DNA of 64,000 bases from Ardenticatenaceae bacterium (GCA_011525915.1 WYBM01000015.1:186001-250000), one strand, 5' to 3'; positions 38,609 through 53,400 are shown, counted from the stretch's first letter. Notes: generated by a model from the letters alone, not told the origin. Numbers and translations are program-made.

Positions 38609-41400
38609 TGAATGTGTATATGAAATTACCTCTTAAAGAGTATCAGGAGTCTATGTCTATGCCTGTCGTAAAAGCACTTGTCGTTTGTACTTTTATTATG
38701 GAACACAAAGATTTTATTATGCAAAATCATCGTGTGCATAGTACATCTATCATGCCTGGTGCAACGTTTTTGGATATTGTCTATCGCATACTTCGTGCAA
38801 AAGAGATCATTTGTGAGACGGCAACTTTGCAAAATATTCTGTTTACAGAACCAATTGTTACAGACGAAACGCAGAATCGTAGAGTGCGTGTCACTATTGC
38901 CGGCGAACAAAACGGTATTCATCTGGTTAGCGCCGAAAGTCAGATAATTCTTAATGGAGAAACATTGCCTGAATGGCACAGGAACTTTACTGGCGAACTG
39001 GTTTTGCATGATGCCCCCGTTTCTGCTGCCTTGTCTATCGACCCTGAAGCATTAAAGGGGGCGGCGGACTTTCAGCAGGATATGGAAACTCTTTATGAAA
39101 AAGCCCGAGGTGAACAAATACGCCACGGTTCTCCAATGAAATGTTTTGGTCGGCTGTATAAGGGAAAAGGATACCTGCTTGCTGAACTAGCGTTAGATGA
39201 AGCGTCAGCACATCTTGAAGAACAATTTTACCTTCATCCTGCTAAACTGGATGCATCAACCATCGTGGCTTTTGGTCAGATTGATACCTTGGGTGAGTCG
39301 TTTATTCCTGTTTTTATTGAAGAGTTTTATGCTCCCCGCCCCCATCAAGGAAAATGTTATATTTATGTTCCCCAGCAAGAAGTACTTACCGATTCGCATG
39401 ACATCATGCGTAACAGCTATTTAATGTATGATGCGCAAGGGGATTTTGTTGCCCGCTTTAAAAACTTAACTTGTAAACGCATTCGGTTTCCTGAACTTAT
39501 CACTGGCAAACTGGCAAAAAGTGACGCCAACCATCCCATACCTTCCACCCCCTCGCAGCCACAACAAAACACAGCTGCCTCAACTTCTTCAGAGAAAGAC
39601 CATTTGCCTGGTAAAAAACCAAGCCTAAACACTTTAGAGAAAACAGCTTCACTGGCAAAATATCTGCAGATACTCATAGGAAACATTCTAGAAGTTCAGC
39701 CTGAGCAAGTTTCATCTAAAGCGGGGTTTTATGATTTAGGGCTTAACTCCACGGCTATGTTAGATATTGCTCGTCAGTTAGAAGACATTATTGGCGCAAC
39801 ACTTTACCCTACATTACTTTTTGAATACAGTACCATCGAAAACCTGGTAGATTATCTCAGTCAAAATTACGTTTTAGACAATCAATCGTATATTAAAGAA
39901 GCACCAATAGAGGATTTATCTTTTGACCAAAGTACATGGTCTGATGAGTTGGGGCCCATACGTTACCAAACAAATTGGATCCCATTAGACACAGATCAAA
40001 ATGGGGCAGATTTGAATGATTTAGGCAATTTTATTGTCTTTCATGCGAATCGCTTCAGTAAAGATGAGAGTTTTTTGTTGAGATTTAACGATCAATTATC
40101 GTCTGTATCTAACACACTTGCACACGTACAGCATAGTGACAAATTCCAAAAAATTAGTCAAGACTTTTACCTGCTAGATGCAAAAATTAGTGAACAAACA
40201 GCTTCTTTGCTTGACCAGTTTAGCGAGGAAGATTTACAGAATACGTCTTTTATAGTCTTTGCTTCACCTGAATCGCCACCAGGGTCTTACTTAACAGATG
40301 ATTTCTACGCCATTTGGGCATTGGCCACTGAGCTCATTCGGCGCAAACCACAACGGCCGTTAAATATTTATTTCTTGTATGAAGATAGTAAAAGTACAAT
40401 CTCCCCGCAGCATGCAGCCATAGGTGCGTTAGCAAAAACGATCAGCAATGAAACACCCATCATTAGTTGTAAGAGCATTAGGGTTGATGTCACATTGCCG
40501 GCTGAGTCTGTAGCGCGTATTTTGATACATGAAGCCTCTCTATCCCACAATGCCGCCATCCCTTTAAATTCACAAGAGATCTGCTATATAAACAATATTC
40601 GATATATCAAACAACTTAGTGAAATAAAAGAGTCAGAAGCACGGCATTACGTGCCAAGAAAAAATGGTGTTTATGTATTGGCCGGCCTGGGTGGCATTGG
40701 TGAATTAATTGCAGAGGAACTGGCCGAAAAGTACCAAGCATGTATTGCTTTATTAGGACGCCGTCCTATTACCCCGCAATGGCAAATGCAAATTGATAAG
40801 TGGAACAGCATTGGTGCAAAAGTAATTCATATCCAAGCAGACATTACGAATGCAGCCGATGTGAATTTTGCTTTTGAGCAAATACACGCACGTTTCGGCA
40901 ATATTAACGGGATATTCCACTGCGCAGGTGCCATCAAAGATGCGGTATTCTTCCGCAAAGAATACACAGAGATGGAATCGGTGATTAATCCAAAGGTCAT
41001 TGGAACTGTCAATCTTGACTGGGCAAGTCAAGATGATGAGCTTGACTTTTTTGTGCTCTTTTCTTCAATTTCTTCAATACTGGCTACCCCAGGACAATGC
41101 GATTACGCTTATGCAAACGCGTTCTTAAATCAATTTGCCCAACAACGCGCTTTAATCGCAGCTAAATCAAACAAGATCATTTGTGTTGCCTGGCCCTATT
41201 GGAGGGAAGGCGGCATGCGTATTTCATCTAAGGATTTACAGCAGGCTCAGGCAACAACCGGGCTATATCCCATGCCCAGTAAAGAAGGCCTATCTCTGCT
41301 GTGGCAAAGCATTGCATCATCAGAAGCTAACCCCATCGTTTTTTATGGGGAAAGAAAAAAAATAGAGCATATGCTCATCAAATCGCAGTTGTTATCCGAC
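37150..41400 (+). other. Split module: KS3 on protein 1, DH-ACP-KR on protein 2
   Basis: KS3 (Cys4040, His4175, second His in KSNLGH) ends protein 1. Protein 2 opens with a dehydratase: His41 in NHRVHSTSIMP, so HxxxSxxxxP rather than HxxxGxxxxP, and Asp215. An ACP follows (Ser381, GLNSTAML), then a ketoreductase (AGLGGIG near 694, Tyr833). ACP ahead of KR is an uncommon order and is what I recall for leinamycin module 4. The two proteins must dock for one extension cycle. Expected output is an alkene. Confidence 0.85.
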
Positions 41401-44400
41401 GAGACTGCGGCAGCATTAACCATAGCTGATCCTCAAAAACCGAGTATCAACCAAGTGAATCCGCCATACATCAGCCGTCGCCCGCAGCAGGCCGCCGCCG
41501 CCGATTCTGGATCGTTGAATGATGATATCGCGATTATCGGGTTGGCAGGGCAATACCCACAAGCCAAAACGCTTGATGATTTATGGCAAGTTTTATCGGC
41601 AGGGATAGATTGTATTTCAGAAATCCCCTCGACACGTTGGGATCATGATCAGTACTTCGATCCAGAGAAAGGACAAGAGGGGAAAACTTACAGTAAGTGG
41701 GGTGGGTTTCTGGACAACTACGATTGTTTTGATGCTGCCTTTTTTGGCATATCGCGCCGCGAAGCAGAAAGAATGGATCCACAGGAACGTTTGTTTCTGC
41801 AAATCTGCTGGAAGACTTTAGAAGATGCTGGTTATGAGCCCACGAGCCTATCCGATGAAATAATTGGTGTCTTTGCCGGCGTTATGTGGAATCATTACCA
41901 GCTAGTTGGCGGAGAAAACGAAATAGCCCCGAATGCAATGCATTCATCTGTGGCAAATCGAGTTTCATACGTTCTTGATTTACACGGCCCAAGTCTATCA
42001 ATTGACACGGCCTGTTCCTCATCGTTGGTAGCTATTCATAGTGCCGCTGAGAGTATTCGCCGTGGAGAGTGTACACTGGCGCTAGCAGGGGGGGTTAATG
42101 TAATGACCCACCCTCAAAAATACTTACAGCTAGCCTACAACCAATTTCTTTCAACCGATGGGCGTTGTCGTAGCTTTGGCAAAGATGGGAGTGGATATGT
42201 CCCCGGAGAGGGCGTGGGCGCTTTGCTGCTTAAACCCCTCAGTGCTGCACAACAAGATGGTGATCACATTTACGCGATCATCAAAGGATCCTCTCTGAAT
42301 CACAACGGAAAGACCAGTGGGTTCACAGTACCAGATCCCTCTGCTCAGGCAAAACTGATAAGCCGGGCATTGCAAAAATCAAATATTACACCAGAAACCA
42401 TTGATTACATTGAAACACATGGCACCGGGACTTCATTGGGAGATCCCATAGAAGTAGAAGGTCTTAGAAAAGTCTTTCATGAAGTTGATTTACCAAAGGA
42501 CTATAAATGTCCGATTGGTTCTATTAAATCAAATATTGGGCACCTGGAAAGTGCGGCCGGCATTGCCGGGGTGACAAAAGTGCTGCTTCAAATGAAGCAC
42601 AAGCAATTGGTTCCTTCACTTCATGCAAAAACGCCTAATCCTCATATAGACTTTGATAATTTACCCTTCTATGTTCAGAAAGACCTGACTCCTTGGCAGC
42701 TTCCCCCACATAAAGGATCATATTACGCTGGCATAAGCGCATTTGGTGCCGGAGGAACCAACGCTCATGTTGTTTTAGAAAGCTATGATCTTAAACATAG
42801 ACAAACAACAGTTAAACCAACTCAAGGCAATGCCCCTTATTTATTTGTGTTATCTGCAAAAAACACAGACAGGCTGCAAGCTTATGCGCAGTCATTTCTG
42901 GCCTTCTTTGAAACGACTAACGAGGTGACTTTAGGCAGTAAGGGCACACCAAACGCGCCCTTGCTCAGAAACTATATCATCTCTGAAGTAGCGCAGATGC
43001 TCGATATTGCTCCCGATTTGTTGAATCTAGATGAGACTTTTGCAGATCTAGGTGTCAATCATTATGGTTTAATGCAGCTGCATCAAACGATTCTTAAGAA
43101 AAACCTGAGCAATCGTGAGGACTTTCACTTAAGTCTGGATACGAGCGTTAATGCTTATATTTCATATTATGAGAAGTCAAGTGCCAATTGTTCAGGAGCG
43201 GTGGATGCGGAAAGCTTGTGCTACACCATGCAAGTTGGACGAACGGCTTTGCCAACAAGGTTAGCCATCGTTTTTAATGAATTTGCAACGCTAAAACAAG
43301 AGTTAGAACGGTACGTACAAGGGCATTCTCCGAGCCAAAACGGGATATGGTTCCAGCAATCTTCCGATGACCTACCCTCTTTATCTGAAGAACAGTATGT
43401 TGATCTGTTTCATAAAAACAAGCTGTATGAATTGGGTAGGCATTGGGTAAATGGCGCAGAAGTACCCTGGCAATTATGCTACCTGCAACAAAAGGGGGAA
43501 GCTCATCTGCCCCGTCGAATCTCCTTGCCAACGTACCCCTTCCAAGAAGAACGTTACTGGCTTGGCCAGTGGAAAAAGTACAAAGGTTTATCTGTATCTA
43601 CTGAACGTCATGGAAGGCCTACAGAATCGTATGATAACAAGCCATCACCTGTACCGGTATCAAACCAAGAAGCACAACCGGTTTTGCCTTATTCTGGTGA
43701 GGAAGTTGAGCTTCGGGTGCTAGAACCTGGGATTGCTCTGGTTATTTTACGAGATCAAGCTCATCACAATATGTTTACAGATGGGGTGTTACATGGTTTG
43801 CAAGCCGTGTTTAGCCAGATCGCCCATAACCCTGAGATTAAAGCCGTGGTGCTAACGGGTACTGATGATGTCTTTTGCATGGGAGGCAGTCCACAGGCGC
43901 TTGAAGACCTGGCAAACAAAAAGGGGTCGTTTACCGATGTGCCCTTTGTGTATGAGGGATTATTAAAATGTGACAGACCTGTTATTGCGGCTATTCAAGG
44001 AGATGCATTTGGTGGGGGGCTGGCCTTTGGCTTATATGCTGATATTGTTGTTATGTCACGGGAGTCTACATATAGCGCTAATTTCCTGAAGTATGGTTTC
44101 ACGCCTGGTATGGGCGCCACCTTTATTTTAGAGCATCGTTTTGGCTCATCTTTAGCCCTGGAAATGCTTTTTACCGGGAAGCCCTATAAAGGTAGTGAGC
44201 TAGAACGGCGTCATGTGCAAATTGCTTTCCAATCTCAACCCAATGTGTTAACAACGGCCGTAGATTTTGCCCGGCATATTTGTGACTTACCCGCCACAGG
44301 GATAAAAACACTTAAATCTGAATTAGCTGGAGACATACTCAAAAAGCTTCCCGCCTATATTGAACGTGAAGTGAATATGCATGAACGGGTGCTAGGCAGC

Positions 44401-47400
44401 GAGTCATTGGAACGTATTCGCAGCCATTTCTCTAAAATTAACTCCGTTGAACCAGTTCAAAAAACAGCAAGTGCAACAGATACCATATCTTCGCAAAAAG
44501 ATGAGCAATTAACCAAGCCCGTATCATTAAAGCTCGATGCCGAGCAGCCGCTTAAAGACAGCAACAAAGTGAGTCTAAAATCAGTTTCTAAGTTTGTGCC
44601 TGCTAAAAGCTCAGATAAAAGACCTGAGTCATCTTCTTTACCAACAAATGGCTTGCAATCTGAAGCGCTTAAGTCGGATGAGGTTTTAGACTTTATAAAA
44701 ACCATTTTATGCAATTTGCTTTACATGGAGCCGCATGAAATTAATGACATGTTGAGCTTTAGCGAAATGGGTATCGACTCTATCGGTGCCGTAGAGATAG
44801 TGCGCACGCTTAATGAGAAATTTAACCTGAATTTGGACTCAGTTGCTGTGTATGATCATCCTACCATAACGGAATTGGTGGCCTTAGTTTTGCAAATGCA
44901 TTCTCAGGCGCTTTCATTGCATAAAAGTGCCATAGAATTAACTACAAAGCCTAAAATTGATAGTCCCCAAACAATAAAGAACGAAGATGAACAGACATTA
45001 TTTGAGTCTGAAGAAAAAAGCCATGCGCGCCAGAATGAAGAACAAAGTCCTTTACCGAAGAAAGATCGTGTGAATTTACGTGCACTGCCAAAGAGTAGGC
45101 ATGTGCCGGACACGGTACCACCAAAACAACAAAAAATCGATTTGGCGGCCACGACTAAACCCAGTGAAATTAATGGGACAACGTCTCATGTAACAGTTCC
45201 GCGCGAAGAAAAAAATCGTAAGCCAGGTGCATCAGCTACATTTAGCACTCAGCAAGGCCATACATTAGATACGAACCTGCAAGACGTAGAAAGATGTGAT
45301 CGCATTGCAGTGATAGGGATGTCAGGGCGTTTTCCAGATGCACCCGATATGCCTACTTTCTGGGAGAATTTAAAGAACGGCCGTTGCTCAATTGGCGAAG
45401 CACCTGCAGATCGATGGACTGTTAGCCAATTTTTCGACCCTGATAAAAATGCCCCTAATAAGAGCCACAGCAAATGGGCAGCCTTATTGCATGATGTGGA
45501 CAAATTTGATCCCGCATTTTTTCATCTGTCCCCATTAGATGCCGAAGCCATGGATCCTCAACAAAGAATTTTTCTTGAGGAAGCATGGAAAGGGTTGGAA
45601 AATGCGGGCTATGCCACAAACGCAAATGAGAAACGGCCGTGGGGGGTTTTTGTAGGATGTGGCGCGGGAGATTACCCGCAATTATTGGCCAACGAAGGGT
45701 ATCCGGACACGGGACAAACATTTTTGGGTAATTCTTCCTCGATCTTGGCAGCGCGTATTGCCTATTTTTTGAATCTGAGCGGCCCGACGATGGCCATTGA
45801 TACCGCTTGTTCGTCATCGCTTGTTGCCGTTCACCTGGCTTGTGAAAGCGTCCGTCGTGGAGAATGTGAAATGGCTATCGCCGGTGGGGTGGCTTTGATG
45901 CTTACACCACAACTGCAAATTCGCAGCAGCAAAGTAGGCATGCTGTCACCCACGGGCCAATCCCTTCCCTTTGACGCCTTCTCTGATGGCATTGTCCTTG
46001 GTGAAGGAGCAGGTGTTGTTGTCCTAAAATGCCTGAACAAAGCGCTGGCTGACGGCGATTATATTTATGGCGTCATTAGAGCCAGCGGCATCAACGGTGA
46101 TGGCAAAACAAATGGGATCACAGCGCCTAGTGCTGCCTCACAGGCAGCTTTGCTTGAGGCTGTCTATGTGCGGGCGGGTATTTCGCCAGATGAAATTAGC
46201 TATATAGAGGCACACGGAACAGGGACATCACTTGGTGATCCTATTGAAGTAAAAGCGCTAAAACAAGTTTTTCAGAAAGGAACCCATAGAAAATCATACT
46301 GTGGGATAGGCTCGGTAAAAGCCAATATTGGTCACACGACTATGGCCGCGGGCGTTGCCGGCCTGTTAAAGGTTCTTCTTTCACTACAACATCGCCAACT
46401 GCCTCCGTTAACAGGGTTTACAAAGCTAAACCCCAAAATAGACCTTGATGACAGTCCATTTTACATTGTTGACCAGCTACAAGAATGGCGGTTGGCAGCA
46501 CCCAACAGCACCCGAATTGCCACCGTTAGCAGCTTTGGCTTTAGCGGCACCAATTGTCATCTTGTCGTAGAAGAGTTCCCTCAAAAACGATCTTATGGGG
46601 AACCACAGCCACAAGATGCATCCGCCTTGATACCCCTGTCAGGACGAACAGAAGAGGCATTATATAAAAGAGCAGAAGCGTTAGCGGATATGCTCTCACC
46701 AGAAAAAAAGCTGCAAGACATTGCGTTTACACTGAGTGTTGGCCGGCAGCACCTGGCAGTTCGGGCCGCCTTCATTGTGAATAACACACAAGAGCTATAC
46801 CAAAGTCTAAAAGCTTTTGCCCGATCTGAAAAAAGTGGACAATGCTTTTCCCTTCTGGCGTCTCAGGTAGATGCCTTTGAGCCTTTATCTTCACAAGCAG
46901 AGATTCAGCAATTGATGCAGCATGTAGAAAAATCACCAGGCTCTGTTCCGTTAGATTTATTAACACAGCTGGCAAAAGCCTATGCGGCCGGGCACGAGAT
47001 TGATTGGGCTACCCTGTATTCGGCTCAGTCCTGTCAACGCATCCCGCTACCAACGTATCCTTTTGCCAGAGATAGACATTGGGTCGAACCGGCACAACGG
47101 CCCCCGGCAGCACAAATTAACCCAGAGGATAGGCCCTCTAGGCCGGTAAGTTTGTTAGATATCTCATCATTTGATGATGAAGTGTCAGAAACAACCTTTA
47201 CGATGCAACTTTCTTCTGAAAACTGGTTCGTGGCTGATCACCATGTTCATGACAGACCGCTTTTACCCGGTGTCGTAAGCATTGACATGGCCGTGGATGC
47301 GGCCAAGCAGTTTGGTTTTGGCTTCCCAATTCAATTAACGTCCATCCGATGGCTTAAACCATTCTCTGTGGCTTCCCCTTGTCACGCCTATTTTGTCACC

Positions 47401-50400
47401 AAACAGCAAGATCAACGTTTATCTTTTGAATTAAGAGATAAAGATGCTCAAATTTATGCTTCTGGCAATCTGATATCGTTAAGTTCTGGAACCTCCCCGG
47501 CCAATAAGATTCCCTCAGCAGGTGTTGACCCTGTTAGCATCAAAAAGCGATGCTCCTCTGCGATGGCAAAGGAAAAAATCTACGCCAACTTTATGAAAGC
47601 GGGTCTGCACTATGGGCCGTCTTTTCAAGTTTTGTCTGAAGTTTATTTTAACCAAACTGAAGTCCTGGGAAGGTTGGATCTGTCTGCTGCCCAGGCAGCG
47701 TTAAAGGGGAACTTCGCGTACCATCCTTCATTGTTGGATGGTGCTATGCAAACTGCGGCCGTTCTTTTTTCAGATGTAACAAACGATATTTTGGTACCGT
47801 TTGCCATAGACAGCTTAACGATATGGCAGCCATTAAGTGTACCGGCATTCTCCTATGTCACGAAAGAGAGTGACAGCCAATTTTCTCTGCACATTATTGA
47901 TGAAGAAGGACAGGTTTGTGTTCAAGGAAATGGGGTGTCTTTACGTTCGCTTCAAAACAAATCTAATTCGGCTGCTCTGGAGGCGATGGTCTTTACGCCA
48001 ACATGGCGTGAAGCGCTGAAAAACAGGCCAGTTCCCCTTTATTCTGGCACACAAAAACACATTGCCATTCTCTATACAGCTTCTGCTTTAGAACTGGCAG
48101 AAGCTGTTGGGGCAGAGCACGCATCAGATAATGTCGTCAGCATCTTAGTAGACAACCAGACAAGAGATTTTTCTGCCTTGCAGGCGCCATATGATACGGT
48201 TTACTTTTTAGCAGGCCCTGGCCACCTGAATCTATATGACGTTAAGCACAACATACACATATTGTTCCGCCTGACAAAAGCTTTGTTGGCTACAGAACAA
48301 GTGCATCATGCACTCGACTTCAAGATTATTAGTGATAAATCTGTAGCAACCTATCCAGAGCAGACAATATACCCACAGAACGCCAGCCTTCATGGCCTGG
48401 CTAGAACGATTGCGGCTGAGTATTCACGCTGGTCTGTGAAATGCATCGATATTGATTTGGAGGGAGCGAAGGCCGTCGAGATTGCAGGCGATATTGTTCG
48501 GGAAGCAACAGAAGACCAGCTTGTGGCATTGCGCAACGGCCGTTGTTTTACCCGGGCATTCAACACACTGCCCCCTGGACAATCAACTAAACCTGTTCCC
48601 TATAGACACCAGGGGGTTTACCTCATTGTAGGAGGTGTAGGTGGTATCGGTTATGCGCTCAGTTGTTACTTAGCTGCCCATTACCAGGCACAACTCATTT
48701 GGGTAGGACGGCGCGCTAATCCTATAGGGCTGTCGCAAAAAATAGGTGAAATCGAGTCCCTTGGCGGTAAGGCACTTTATATTCAAGCCGATGTGAGTGA
48801 TTTAGATGGCATGAAACAAGTTGTCAATCAAGCACATCATCAGTTTGGGTCCATTCAAGGCGCCTTTCATGCCGCCCTTGTTTTAGAAGATAAAATATTA
48901 GCCAACCTGGATGAAGCCTCATTAGATAATGTCCTTGCTCCCAAAACAACAGGTTCCATTGTTTTCCATACGGTCTTGCAACATGAGCCGCTTGATTTTA
49001 TGATGTTCTTTTCATCAGCGGCTTCATTTGTGAATAATCCAGGACAAGGCAACTATGCGGCCGCAAGCACGTTTGAGGATGCCTACGTTTACCATTTGCG
49101 TCGCGTCAGTTCATTCCCCGTTAGTGTTGTGAACTGGGGATATTGGGGTAGCGTGGGGATTGTTGCCAGTGAAGATTATCGAAACCGCTTGGCGCAGATC
49201 GGAATTGGCTCAATTGAACCTGGCGAAGGCATCGAAGCCATCAATTATATACTCGCAGAAAACATTCCCCAGGCGCTTGTTGTTAAAGCAAATGCATCTG
49301 GTTTAGCTCAATTTGGTATCTCGCTGACACCAGATAACGCCATCGTAGAAGCAAACAAATCCTTTAACACCCTGGAGCAATACAGCCAAGGACTGTTAAG
49401 AGAAACACTTTTCTCCGCCAACATCTTGGCTTACACAGGTACACCGCTATCCATTAAGAACCATATGGCCCAACTGGGCATCGTCGAGGCCCAAACGCGC
49501 TTGTTTCTGGCCATATTGCGGATTTTGCAACGGCAGCATGTTGTGGATTTGAATCAGGATCATATGATGGTGCAGGAAAAGTCTCCGCACATGCCGGGAC
49601 AAAGCTTAGAAAGTATGGAATCAGCGCTGGTAAAAAACAATATGGCAGCCCATGTTAGTTTATTACGACGATGTGTGGAAGCGCTGCCTGCTGTATTAAC
49701 AGGGCAGAAGACACCCACAGAAGTGCTTTTTCCGCATGGGTCTTTGTCTCTGGTAGAAGCCGTTTATCAGGGCCAGACAGTGACCGATTTTTACAACACG
49801 CTGCTGGCTGACAATATGGCAGCGTTTATCCAAAACAGGCCTCAGGCAAATGAGCCTGTTCGTATATTGGAAATTGGAGCGGGAACCGGGGCCAGTTCAA
49901 AACAGGTGCTTCAGCAGTGTCGGGCGTTAGATGCCCCCATCAATTATGTTTATACAGATATATCTCAGGCTTTCTTGCATCATGGCGAACAAACTTTTGC
50001 AAAAGAGTATCCTTTTATCCAATTCAAAAAATTAGATATTGAAACAGACCCACAAAGCCAGGGGTTTGCTCCAGAAAGCTTTGATATCATTTTTGCGACC
50101 AACGTGCTTCACGCCACCCGTGAGATTAAAAGGACGTTGCAGCATGTTGGCCAACTGCTGCATCCCCAAGGGGTATTGCTTATCAACGAAGTAACGGCTG
50201 CTTCTGACTTTTTAACCCTGACTTTCGGTTTGACTCCCGGTTGGTGGCGTTTTCAAGATGCAGAATGCCGTCTATTAGATGCCCCGCTTTTGAGCCCCCA
50301 ACAATGGCGCACAGCCTTGGAGGAAGCAAACTTTGCAAACACGAAGATCTTAGGGTTTCCAAATACCCCTGTTGAGCAGCAAGAGCAGTGTCTTTTGATA

Positions 50401-53400
50401 ACCACAAAACAATCTACCCCGACCACGGCCGTACCAGTAGATATGCAAATCCCCTGTAAAAATTACATTAAAGGCATATTTGCTGAAATCCTTAAACATC
50501 GCCCAGAAAACCTCGATGACCATCTAACATTTGAGAATTTTGGGGTAGATTCACTGATCAGCCTCAACATCATTAATCGTTTTGAACAAGACCTGGGACC
50601 ATTACCGGCCACCCTTCTCTTTGAATATTTAACGATCGAAAAATTAGCTGCCTACTTCATGTCAGAGAAGGCAGGCGAGCTCAGAGCCACATTAAAGCCC
50701 GTAGCCCATGCACCAGCGCCCAGCAGTGAACAAATCTCGGTACCGGCTGCCGCTTCCATTCGACAAGTTTCTGAGCAAACACAGCCAAACCCCGGGCAGC
50801 CAGCCGCAGTGCCAGAAGACATCGCCGTTATAGGTGTAAGTGGGCGTTATCCTGGTTCCCCTGATATCGATTCATTTTGGCAAAATTTGGCCAAAGGGTA
50901 TAGCGGGATCACCGAAATTCCTGCCAATCGATGGGATTGGCGCCAATACTTTGATGCAAATCCAGGAAAAAGCCAGAAAACGTATAGCCGATGGGGTGGG
51001 TTCTTAGAAGATGTAGACCAATTTGACCCGGGCTTTTTTGGTATCTTGCCCCGAGACGCAGTCAATATGGATCCTCAGGAAAGGTTGTTTTTAGAAACGG
51101 CCTGGAACCTTTTGGAAGAAGCTGGTTATGTAAACAAAGATACCAGAGAACCTTCTACTGGGGTGTTTGCAGGCATGATGTATGGTACATATGGGCAAAT
51201 TGCGGCCACCGCATGGGCGGAGGGCCAACTAGCGGGAGGCAATTCCGCTTACTGGTCTGTGGCCAATCGGGTTTCTTATTTCTTTGATTTTCAAGGCCCC
51301 AGCATGGCCATAGATACAGCTTGCTCATCTTCGCTAACGGCCGTGTACTTAGCCTGTGAAAGTTTACGCCGTGGTGAATGCAAGATGGCCATCGCCGGTG
51401 GTGTTAACTTAATACTACATCCATCTCATTTTGTATCTCTTTGCAGCCTAAACATGCTGGCCAAAGACGACAAAGTTAAAACATTTGATGCCCAGGCAGA
51501 TGGCTTTGTTCCCGGAGAAGGTGTCGGGGCCGTCTTGCTGAAACCACTACAACAGGCCATCCATGACGGAGATGACATATGGGGGATTATCAAAACGGGC
51601 ATGATCAATGCCGGGGGGAAAACAGCCGGTTACACGGTTCCAAACCCCAATGCACAAGCGGACTTAATCAGCAGAGCACAACAACGGGCTAACATTGATC
51701 CGCACACAATCACCTATTTAGAGACGCATGGTACGGGCACAAAATTAGGCGATCCCATCGAAATTGCAGCCCTTACCAAAGCATTCAAACAACAAGACAC
51801 AGCACGTTTTTGTTGTGCCCTGGGTTCAGTTAAATCGAATATAGGTCATTTGGAAGGTGCCGCTGGTATCGCTGGCCTGACCAAAGTGCTTTTACAACTT
51901 AAGCATGGCAAGATTGTGCCCAATATTAATTTGGCAGTTATTAATCCTAAAATTGACTTCAATGACTCCCCGTTTTATGTTCCAGTTGTTTTACAAGATT
52001 GGGCTCCGCCAAAATTAGAACTTGCGCCCGATGATGTCAAGATATTGCCGCGCAGAGCTGGCATCAGTTCGTTTGGGGCCGGGGGAGCAAACGTGCACCT
52101 TATCATAGAAGAATACCTTGCTCCCAACTCGGAAGAAGCCCCAAACGATGATCAGAAAACAGGGCACACCACCCATGGGCTTCCGGAAAAACAGCTCTTT
52201 CTTTTATCCGCCCATACACACAAACAACTTCAGGCCTACGCAGAAAAGTTTGTGGCGTTCCTGACAGAAAGATTGGGTCAAAACACACCATTACCCCATA
52301 TGGCATACACCACCCAAGTTAGAAGACAAGAGATGGCCGAACGTCTGGCTGTTGTCGCCAGCAGTCATGAAGAGTTGGTGCAAAAATTAAAACGCTTTTT
52401 ACGTGGAGAAAACGCCCCCCAAGTTTTTGTCAGCAGTTCTGAAAAGGAAAACAACGCTGCCTTCTTGTTTAACGACGAGGATGGGGCCATCTTTATGGAT
52501 GCGTTAATGCAAAAACAAGATTTAGAAAAATTGGCTTCCATTTGGGTACAGGGTAATTCCATTCAGTGGTCAAAACTGTGGCCCGCGTCTAAGCCACGTC
52601 GGGTATCGCTGCCAACTTACCCATTTGAACGGAAATCTTATTGGATATCTACACAAGAAGAGAAGGCAAAGCCGCCGCAAAATGAAGGGTTAGAAATAGA
52701 AAACGCAGCACACACGCCGCCAAAATGGCAGCAGCTCTATGTTGAGCGTTCAGTTTCAGATGAAAAAGCGGCCCTGGCAGATCACCGTATTAATGGTGAG
52801 CGCTGGGTGGCCGGCGCCGTGTTGCTTGAACTAGCCGTAACCGCGTGTACAGACGCCAATCTCGGACAGTCATTTTATTTGCATAATGTAAGGTGGCCGA
52901 CGCCATTAAATCTTGAAACGGATTCACCTAACATATGCATCGATCTGGCCCGGGTTAACGATACCTTAAATTTTCGGGTGGGTCGCTTTCCAGAAGACAA
53001 ACCCATTTACGCCCAAGGCACCATCGTGCCCGCAGATGCGCTGCAGGTTCCCTATTGGGACATTGGGGCAGCGCGTCAGCGGTGCTCGTATAAACTTAGT
53101 CCGGCAACATTTTACGATGACCTGAAAAAGGGTGGTGTCGAATACGGAGCGTCTTTCCGCGTAGTTAAAGACCTGTATAGGGGTGATGATGAAGTTTTAT
53201 CATATTTAGAACTGCCCACCTCTGATAGTGCCAGCCTTACCGGCAATGTTTTGCACCCTGTTTTGGTTGATGGGGCTATGCAAACCATTTCTTGCCTATG
53301 CCAGCCTACGGATTCTTACATTCCTGTTGGCTTTACTACAGCTGCACATTACCGGGCGTTAGAAAACCGATGCTGGGCTTATGTCCGTGAATCCTCTTCA

